From: Lederbergia sp. NSJ-179 | Lineage (GTDB): Bacteria; Bacillota; Bacilli; Bacillales; Bacillaceae_C | DNA length: 39,128 nt | Reading direction: 5' to 3' | Assembly (NCBI RefSeq): GCF_022867885.1 | Contig: NZ_JALIFP010000038.1 | Coordinates: forward strand, 1-39,128 | Shown here: piece after piece, positions 33,241 to 39,128 of the stretch | Layout: every line of letters starts with the position of its first letter | Position numbering within the stretch: position 1 is the stretch's first letter | The notes under the pieces: generated by a model | What the model saw: only the letters and a program-made list of their open reading frames with translations | What the model was told of the DNA's origin: nothing | Database searches by the model: none | Position numbers and translations under genes: made by a program

Positions 33241-33620
33241 TAATAGACTTTTTAGACAGCCCCATTGGCTACACCCGTGAAGCGAAGAGAAACAATCAAA
33301 GGTAATGGAACGGCCGAGGTTGATGGGGAAAATTAGCCGGCAAAATTATCGCTATAGAGGAACCATTCTTCACTGTAATGTACTCCAAGCTGATTCATTC
33401 AACAGAAGAAGCAATTATTCGGAAATATCTCTAAAAACTGTACTTAAATAGTGAATCCTTAGATAAAATCGACAAGCTTCACAAATAGGTTGGAAACGAT
33501 AAAACAGTTGTATGATGAAGACAAATTGATGGAACAGCGTATGAGGGAAAACTCTCACGTAAGGTGTAAATGTGGAAAGCCGGAGATGACCTCAATGGCT
33601 AACCTATCCCCTAAATAGAA
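33241..33620 (+). mobile_element. Probable degraded group II intron 5' region
   Basis: At 33538-33564 the run CGTATGAGG-GAAAA-CTCTCACGTAAGG forms a hairpin of the kind found in bacterial group II introns just before the reverse transcriptase gene. It is followed by AAAGCCGGAGATGACCTCAA, which also recalls that intron segment. The region before it (33241-33480) has GC-rich structured patches. No reverse transcriptase follows, so it is a scar. The call is from remembered patterns only. Confidence 0.4.
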
Positions 33621-33773
33621 TATAAGGGAAATTCAGAGTCTTCTAGTTGATCTGAATCGCTAAATTTTACTACATCCTTGTTTTTACATATATTTCTTCT
33701 GTATAGTGAAGCGCATTATCTTGAATAATATATCATTCCAATTTCACCAATAGAAAAACAAGTTGTTTCATTG

Positions 33774-33804
33774 AACAACGTTGTTATATTATATATATAT
33801 AATA
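33774..33804. promoter_or_regulatory. Two palindromes upstream of second GntR-LacI gene
   Basis: AACAACGTTGTT (33774-33785) is a perfect 12-bp palindrome, and directly after it TATTATATATATATAATA (33787-33804) is an 18-bp one. They lie 27-57 bases before the start of the GntR-LacI gene. AraR-type repressors bind A-C-G-T-centred palindromes, so the first is the better operator candidate. Confidence 0.45.
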
Positions 33805-33830
33805 ATTAATATGGTAAAGGTGATTATGAG

Positions 33831-35015
33831 ATGAGTAGTCCGAAGTACAAACAAATTTATACCGATTTACTAGAGAAAATTAAGAACGGCGAATTTGGTT
33901 ATGGAGCTCGTGTTCCTTCTGAAAAAGAGTTGGCGGAGGCTTTTAATGTGAGTAGGATTACATCGAAGAAGGCGTTGGATATGTTAGCTGAACAAAAGGT
34001 GATTGAACGTGTCAGAGGAAAGGGCTCTTTTGTGGCTACTCCAATTTCTTCCATAACCGCCGAGGATCTTGCGCTTTTGAACGATGAGTGGGGCGGAAGG
34101 GAAATAAAAATGATCGGTCTAATTATTCCTGACTTTTCCCCCGATTTTGGAATGACATTTGTGAAAAGTGTAGAGAAAATTTGCTCTGATTTAAATATTC
34201 ATCTAATGATTAAACGGACATACGGTTTAATTGAAGAAGAGGCAAAATGTATTACCTCTATGACGGAATTAGGAGTAGATGGATTGATTATTATCCCAGT
34301 ACATGGTCAGCATTATAATCATTCCCTTTTACAAATAGTTGTCGATGATTTCCCCTTTGTCTTGGTGGATCGATTTTTGATTGGGATTCCGGCTAGTTCT
34401 GTAGGAACGGATAATCATCTTGCCAGTAAAAAACTGACAGAATACTTAATAAGGCTGGGTCATGAGCAGATTGGTTTTATTTCATCTTCTTTAGATGGCA
34501 CATCTACCCTTGAGGAGAGACTGAAAGGGTTTCAAACAGCCTTTTCCCATCAAGGGCTTAAGCTAGACCCTAATCATATCATGACTCAAATCCGTAGTAG
34601 TTTGCCAGCATCAAAGCGGCAATCCAAACTAGAATCAATTTTTCAAGAGGACATGGAGCAATTGGGGATCTTTATCGGACAACATCCTGAGATTACAGCG
34701 TTCGTCGCATCTGAATATGAACAAGCCTTGATGATAGAGCTTGTGTTAAAGAAATTGGGAAAAAAGGTTCCAGAAGACTGTTCTATTGTATGTTTTGATC
34801 ATCCTAATGGACTTATCGTAGAGAAACGATTCACTCATATTAAACAAAAGGAAGAGCTGATGGCTGAGAAATCAATAGACTTATTGTTGTCTAAATTTAA
34901 TGGAGAAAGTGAACTTCATCATCTTTTTCTGGAATTTGAATTGGTAGAGGGATCTTCTTCCAGTGCGATAAAAACGATCAACAGTTTGAAAGCGGTTTAT
35001 AAAGGACGTGCTTGA
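33831..35015 (+). CDS. GntR-LacI hybrid transcriptional repressor
   Basis: This is a 394-residue protein with the AraR layout. The GntR winged helix spans residues about 1-70 (KYKQIYTDLLEKIKNGEF, VPSEKELAEAFNVSRITSKK, RGKGSFV). The LacI-like effector domain spans about 85-394 (IGLIIPDFSPDFG, DGLIIIPVHGQHY, VLVDRFLIG, SSVGTDNHLASKKLTEYL, VPEDCSIVCFDHP). It resembles the regulator at 1504 in order and motifs, so the two are paralogues with different effectors. It lies next to the LevR-type activator and PTS genes, 118 bases upstream, and may regulate that locus as well as itself. The ATG follows AAAGGTG. Confidence 0.9.
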   Translation: MSSPKYKQIYTDLLEKIKNGEFGYGARVPSEKELAEAFNVSRITSKKALDMLAEQKVIERVRGKGSFVATPISSITAEDLALLNDEWGGREIKMIGLIIPDFSPDFGMTFVKSVEKICSDLNIHLMIKRTYGLIEEEAKCITSMTELGVDGLIIIPVHGQHYNHSLLQIVVDDFPFVLVDRFLIGIPASSVGTDNHLASKKLTEYLIRLGHEQIGFISSSLDGTSTLEERLKGFQTAFSHQGLKLDPNHIMTQIRSSLPASKRQSKLESIFQEDMEQLGIFIGQHPEITAFVASEYEQALMIELVLKKLGKKVPEDCSIVCFDHPNGLIVEKRFTHIKQKEELMAEKSIDLLLSKFNGESELHHLFLEFELVEGSSSSAIKTINSLKAVYKGRA

Positions 35016-35133
35016 TGACGGGGCATAACAGGAATTATTTCTGGTAAAATATATCACTTCTCCCCTCTATGTAAAAGTCTTATAATTATAATATATCAAT
35101 AAACTTCTAAAGAGATTACAAGGGGTGAAAGCG

Positions 35134-37911
35134 ATGCTGCAGGAAGATTTGATGGCTTTTTTAGAGGAAAAAACCAATCTTTTTCAAATCAACCATCCAT
35201 CTGATCAGTTTACAGCAAATGTGATGGCCGAAAGGTTCCAAGTGAAGCGGAATACGATTAGTCATTATTTGAATAAGATGGTTGAAGAGGGAAAGGTCAT
35301 TAAAATAAATACTCGACCCGTTTATTTTCTAAGCAGGGCCGTTTTTGAAAAACAGTTTTTTCCGGTCTCTACTTGTATTTTTGATAGTCTGGATTCGATT
35401 CAAGAACAAATGAAAGAAGCAACCTATGAGGTTGATTTGTTTGATCAATTAGTCGGGGCAGATGGAAGTATGAAAAAGGCCATTGAACAAATAAAATCGT
35501 CGGTCCATTATCCGGGCTCCGGGCTGCCTCTTATTCTTTGTGGTCCTACAGGCGTTGGCAAAAGTTATACGGCCAGCCTAATTTATCAATATAGTGTTGA
35601 AAAGGGAATACTGTCGAAGGACGCCCCATTTATTAGCTTCAATTGTGCACAATATGCGAATAATCCAGAGTTATTGTCTAGCAATTTATTTGGGCATATA
35701 AAAGGTGCTTTTACAGGTGCGGATCAAACGACAAGAGGGATGCTTGAGGCTGCAGATGGAGGAATCCTTTTTTTAGATGAAGTTCACAGACTAAATGAAG
35801 AAGGACAAGAAAAACTATTTACCTTTCTTGATCAGGGCGTATATCGTCGGATGGGGGAAACGGATGGGTGGCACCACGCAAAAGTACGAATCATTTTTGC
35901 GACAACCATAGACTTAAAAGGGAATTTCCTAGAAACATTTTTACGTCGGATTCCTATTCGGATCACAATCCCAAGTTGGGAACAGTGGGAAAACAGGGAG
36001 AAAAGGCAATTAGTATATATGTTTCTGATCCAAGAGGCTCGAAAAATTAACATGCCCATTCAGATCACAAATATTGCTTTGGACGCCCTTACGAATCATA
36101 ACTATAGTGGAAATTTGGGCGGTTTGAAAAACACGTTAAAATATTTGGTGGCCTCATCCTTTGTGAAAGATACAGAATCCAATCATGTATCCATTACATT
36201 ACACGATCTTCCCGATAAAATTTTAAAAGAAACCATTCAACCTACCGATTACAAATTCAAGCAAAATAGTGAAATCATTATTGAACCAAGTACTACGTTG
36301 AATCAGTTATTTACATCGCCCATGTCACGTACGGATGATATTAAAAAAACATATAAAGAAATCCTGCATTTATTTCAAGACGTTCAAAAACAGAAGTTAG
36401 ACCAGAAGGCCTTAGAAAAGCATGTATTCAATGAAATTACTGCCTTGTTTGATCGGTTTATTTTTAAAACGAAAAAAAACACGGGTCTTATGATGGAAGT
36501 GATTACGGTAAATGTGCAGGAAATCATTCGGTATTTGGAAAGCACGAATAATATAAAATTCAACGGCAACAGCGTATTTACAATGGCCCATTTTCTTTAT
36601 TATAAGGGGAATTCTGTTATTGAATGGTCAGACGAACAGAAAAAAATAATCAATCAAATGGAACAGTATGTGGCTGAAAAATACCAAGCGGAACGCCAAC
36701 TTGTATCCCAGTTTATTGAATTGTTGAATAATAAGTTGGACGTACACATGAGTAAAATGGATAAATCGATCCTAACCTTTTATTTAAGAAGTTTGTCGAT
36801 TGAACCTATCAATGAACAGCGGATTAGGGCTGTCATCTTAGCGCATGGCTACGCAACAGCAAGCAGCATAGCCAATGTTGCCAATCGCCTGCTTCACACG
36901 AATATTTTTGAAGCTTTTGACATGCCTTTGGATATATCCGTAGAAGATATCGCCAGACAGGTTTTGCATTACGTGGAATACACAGATGTTTCCAAAGGAC
37001 TTGTTATATTAGTGGATATGGGTTCTCTAAAGGATATACATTCCCAACTGATAAAATATATCCATGGACCGATTGCCATCATTAATAATGTTTCCACACA
37101 GATGGCTTTATTTGTTGGAGAATTGCTAGAAAAAGGCTCTTTTTTAGAGGAAATGGTAGAAAAGTTAAAGGATGTCAATGAAACACAATATAGTATCATT
37201 TATCCAGAAAAGAAAAGAGATAAGGTCATTGTCACATCTTGCTTTACTGGAATGGGGACAGCTTTACAAATTCAAAAATTACTAGAAGCAAGCATTCCAG
37301 CGGATTTAGAAATAAAAATTATAGCCCATGATTATAGTCGATTGGAAGAATTTGGCTATACAGATGCTTTGTTCCAACTTTATGATGTCCTTGCTATTGT
37401 AGGAACGACTGACCCTGGAATACGGGAAGTGGATTATATTTCACTTGAGGACTTAATTTCTGGGCATGGAGAAGAAAAACTGTGGAAAATTTTCCGATCC
37501 GTGATTAGTGATGATCAAATTGAAACAATTAACAACAACTTGTTACGTAATTTTTCAATTGAACAAGTCATTGAATCGATTACCATTCTAGATACAGACA
37601 AAATTCTTACCCATGTAGAGGAATTCTTAAATCGACTGGAAATGTTAATGAACAAACGACTGACAAATGATAAAAAGGTAGCGTTATATGTCCATACAAG
37701 CTGTTTAGTAGAGCGGTTGATTCGACAAACCCCAATGGAAACCTATCATAACATAGATGACTTTGTAGAGTGTCAAAGAAATACGATTGAAATGATCAGA
37801 GAAGCATTTAGTGTCATAGAATCGGTTTATAGTGTCAAAATAACTACGGCTGAAATTGGCTATATCTATGATTATATCGTATCAGAAAGCACAACAGAAG
37901 GTGCTTTATAA
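35134..37911 (+). CDS. LevR-type sigma-54 activator with PTS regulation domains
   Basis: The protein is 925 residues from the ATG at 35134; a GTG at 35125 lies in the AAGGGGTG ribosome site and is rejected. Domains in order: an N-terminal helix-turn-helix (about 20-60); an AAA+ domain with Walker A GPTGVGKS (137-144), the sigma-54 contact GAFTGA (191-196) and Walker B GILFLDEV; PRD1 (about 425-525); an EIIA-Man-like domain with ILAHGYATAS (His571); an EIIB-Gat-like domain with VIVTSCFTGMG (Cys703); and PRD2 near the C-terminus (LYVHTSCLVERL, His854). This is the LevR/ManR design: phosphorylation by PTS proteins switches it on or off, and it opens sigma-54 promoters. Its target is surely the -24/-12 promoter at 37948, ahead of the PTS genes. 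Confidence 0.95.
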   Translation: MLQEDLMAFLEEKTNLFQINHPSDQFTANVMAERFQVKRNTISHYLNKMVEEGKVIKINTRPVYFLSRAVFEKQFFPVSTCIFDSLDSIQEQMKEATYEVDLFDQLVGADGSMKKAIEQIKSSVHYPGSGLPLILCGPTGVGKSYTASLIYQYSVEKGILSKDAPFISFNCAQYANNPELLSSNLFGHIKGAFTGADQTTRGMLEAADGGILFLDEVHRLNEEGQEKLFTFLDQGVYRRMGETDGWHHAKVRIIFATTIDLKGNFLETFLRRIPIRITIPSWEQWENREKRQLVYMFLIQEARKINMPIQITNIALDALTNHNYSGNLGGLKNTLKYLVASSFVKDTESNHVSITLHDLPDKILKETIQPTDYKFKQNSEIIIEPSTTLNQLFTSPMSRTDDIKKTYKEILHLFQDVQKQKLDQKALEKHVFNEITALFDRFIFKTKKNTGLMMEVITVNVQEIIRYLESTNNIKFNGNSVFTMAHFLYYKGNSVIEWSDEQKKIINQMEQYVAEKYQAERQLVSQFIELLNNKLDVHMSKMDKSILTFYLRSLSIEPINEQRIRAVILAHGYATASSIANVANRLLHTNIFEAFDMPLDISVEDIARQVLHYVEYTDVSKGLVILVDMGSLKDIHSQLIKYIHGPIAIINNVSTQMALFVGELLEKGSFLEEMVEKLKDVNETQYSIIYPEKKRDKVIVTSCFTGMGTALQIQKLLEASIPADLEIKIIAHDYSRLEEFGYTDALFQLYDVLAIVGTTDPGIREVDYISLEDLISGHGEEKLWKIFRSVISDDQIETINNNLLRNFSIEQVIESITILDTDKILTHVEEFLNRLEMLMNKRLTNDKKVALYVHTSCLVERLIRQTPMETYHNIDDFVECQRNTIEMIREAFSVIESVYSVKITTAEIGYIYDYIVSESTTEGAL

Positions 37912-37929
37912 TATTTGACGGGTACACAC

Positions 37930-37961
37930 AAAAAGCGCGCCACAAAGTTGGCACGCTTTTT
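37930..37961 (+). terminator. Terminator of the levR-type gene
   Basis: AAAAAGCGCGCC (37930-37941) pairs with GGCACGCTTTTT (37950-37961) around an 8-base loop with one mismatch. It starts 19 bases after the stop codon. Its descending arm is also the sigma-54 promoter, described separately. Confidence 0.75.
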
Positions 37962-37964
37962 GCA
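37948..37964 (+). promoter_or_regulatory. Sigma-54 (-24/-12) promoter of the PTS operon
   Basis: TTGGCACGCTTTTTGCA matches the sigma-54 consensus TGGCAC-N5-TTGCW at every fixed base, with GG at 37950-37951 and GC at 37962-37963. Transcription would start near 37975, leaving about 42 bases before the IIA gene. The LevR-type activator just upstream has the GAFTGA motif that such a promoter needs. Confidence 0.92.
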
Positions 37965-38016
37965 TGTATAATATTAATAATCCGGATTATAATGCAAAAA
38001 ATAAAGGAGGGAGAAA

Positions 38017-38439
38017 ATGAGACGATTTTTGGTTGCTTCACACGGTAGTCTCTCAGAAGCTATTCTACAAAGTGCGGCACTAATTATTGGAGAAGAGAAA
38101 ATAAACCATTTTGCTCATATTGGGGTCGAATTAAACGATTCTCATGAAAAGGTAAAAAGCAGTGTTGATGCCTACTTAAACAGTTGGGGAAATGAGGACC
38201 AAATATTCGTGCTAACTGATATTTTGGGAGGGAATATTACAAATATTCTTAGCGAATATATTGGTGTTCGCGATCTTCATATCGTTACGGGTATGAACCT
38301 TGGGATGGTACTAGAAGTACTTCTCTCCGATGAAGGAACGCCCATTGAAGAACTAGCTGAAAATATAGTAAATATGGGAAAATCAGGGGTTCAATATTTG
38401 AATCATACATTACAGAAAAAGGAAGGAACAGAAATATGA
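38017..38439 (+). CDS. PTS mannose-family EIIA component
   Basis: This is a 140-residue protein of the EIIA-Man type. The opening RFLVASHGSLSEAI places the phosphorylated His at position 9. VLTDILGGNITNIL is the conserved second motif (usually D-x-x-G-G-S/T-P-x-N). HPr phosphorylates it and it passes phosphate to EIIB. An AAAGGAGGGAG site precedes the ATG. It is the first gene behind the sigma-54 promoter and overlaps the EIIB gene by 4 bases (ATGA). The same domain is present in the LevR-type activator, which senses the phosphorylation state. Confidence 0.93.
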   Translation: MRRFLVASHGSLSEAILQSAALIIGEEKINHFAHIGVELNDSHEKVKSSVDAYLNSWGNEDQIFVLTDILGGNITNILSEYIGVRDLHIVTGMNLGMVLEVLLSDEGTPIEELAENIVNMGKSGVQYLNHTLQKKEGTEI

Positions 38440-38921
38440 TAAAAGCCTTGCATTTGGATGACCGATTGATACACGGCCAGGTTGCTATTTCTTGGACTCG
38501 AGGGCTTGATATTAATTTATTGCTTGTTATTAATGATGAAGTGATGAACGATGAGATTCGAAAAATGTCCCTAAAAATGGGTGTTCCTAGTGGTGTAAAG
38601 TATGGATTTCGCACAGTTGAAAAGGGGATTGAATTTTTAAATAACCCAGAAAATCAAAAATATAATATTATGGCTCTCATTAATAATCCAATCGATGCCT
38701 ATAAGATTTGTATGGCGGTGCCCGAAATTAAAAAACTGACCATTGGTGGACTACGGAAAAACGCCCAATATATTTATGACAACCTTAATCTTGATCCCGA
38801 AGATATTCAAGCACTTAAGAAAATTATTGCACACGGTATACCAGTAGGGATGCAACCCACGCCAGATAATAAATTTGTTGATTTAGAAAAATATCTGGAT
38901 ACGCCAGATCATACTAGCTAA
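38436..38921 (+). CDS. PTS mannose-family EIIB component
   Basis: This is a 161-residue EIIB of the mannose/fructose/sorbose class. LHLDDRLIHGQVAISW contains the phosphorylated His13. The rest (INDEVMNDEIRKMSLKMGVP, VEKGIEFLNN, TIGGLRKNAQYIYDNLNL, IPVGMQPTPD) matches the family and the length is normal. It accepts phosphate from the EIIA above and hands it to sugar during uptake by EIIC/EIID. Those membrane genes normally follow directly, but no start appears in the last 207 bases of the window. Confidence 0.93.
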   Translation: MIKALHLDDRLIHGQVAISWTRGLDINLLLVINDEVMNDEIRKMSLKMGVPSGVKYGFRTVEKGIEFLNNPENQKYNIMALINNPIDAYKICMAVPEIKKLTIGGLRKNAQYIYDNLNLDPEDIQALKKIIAHGIPVGMQPTPDNKFVDLEKYLDTPDHTS

Positions 38922-38995
38922 TTGGCATGCCTATGTTCGAATACTTCGTTACTAATAACTGTTGTATTAAAAACGTAGCGATAATTGCCTAAAAA

Positions 38996-39118
38996 TCATG
39001 TAAATGATACGGTACTGTCAAAAGTTCTATGAAAACTCACGCTTAAAAGTAGCTCCAAGTCTGAATTGTAGTGGTAGCCGCCGCAATCGCTCTTGACAAA
39101 CACGCCAATGGTTTGTTT
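38996..39118 (-). pseudogene. Possible IS3-type transposase fragment at window end
   Basis: A minus-strand open stretch contains VFVKSDCGGYHYNSDLELLL. This loosely resembles the DDE core of IS3-family OrfB (H-S-D-x-G-x-x-Y-x-S...LL). Beyond it the similarity is weak and the frame stops at 38996. The fragment runs toward the window edge and may continue outside. Alternative identities cannot be excluded. Confidence 0.3.
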
Positions 39119-39128
39119 TTAGGTTAAC

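Overview
The window looks like an AT-rich, low-GC Gram-positive chromosome, most likely from the Bacillaceae. The grounds are strong AAGGAGG-type ribosome binding sites, TTGACA/TATACT promoters, DD-lipobox lipoproteins, a LevR-type sigma-54 activator, GntR-LacI hybrid repressors and short structured dispersed repeats. No tRNA, rRNA, CRISPR array or intact transposase was seen. It is a carbohydrate-acquisition region: four independent sugar uptake loci separated by decayed gene remnants and repeats.

Layout. (1) 197-2604: a WYL regulator and a GntR-LacI regulator. (2) 3069-9967: an LplB/LplC-type ABC permease pair, its lipoprotein and a GH38 alpha-mannosidase. This is probably import of a mannose-containing oligosaccharide with hydrolysis in the cytoplasm. 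A 21-bp-period repeat array lies before the mannosidase. (3) 9988-11508: a broken TIM-barrel sugar isomerase remnant and an alditol oxidase-like flavoenzyme. (4) 11958-17664: a divergent AraC regulator, then a GH4 glycosidase, two MalF/MalG-type permeases and a lipoprotein. Neither of these two ABC systems carries its own ATPase, so both probably share an MsmX-type ATPase encoded elsewhere. (5) 17954-23468: housekeeping-like or accessory singletons (WYL regulator, DinB protein, HdeD-like membrane protein, metallophosphoesterase, GT8 glycosyltransferase) among scars.

(6) 24452-33036 is the most unusual locus. It runs GntR/UTRA regulator, eIF2B-fold sugar-phosphate isomerase-like protein, BtpA/SgcQ TIM-barrel protein, PfkB kinase, a complete ribose-type ABC importer (fused ATPase, two permeases, lipoprotein) and an AllA-like cupin, ending at a strong terminator. 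It reads as a self-contained uptake and catabolism operon for a pentose-like or nucleoside-like compound of unknown identity. The eIF2B-fold protein lacks the two usual isomerase catalytic residues, and the regulator seems to start at ATA. (7) 33196-39128: a scarred gap with a group II intron-like remnant, a second GntR-LacI regulator, a LevR-type activator, and the start of a mannose-family PTS operon (IIA, IIB). The PTS operon is driven by a near-perfect sigma-54 promoter built into the terminator of the activator gene. No IIC or IID follows before the window ends; an IS-like remnant lies there instead.
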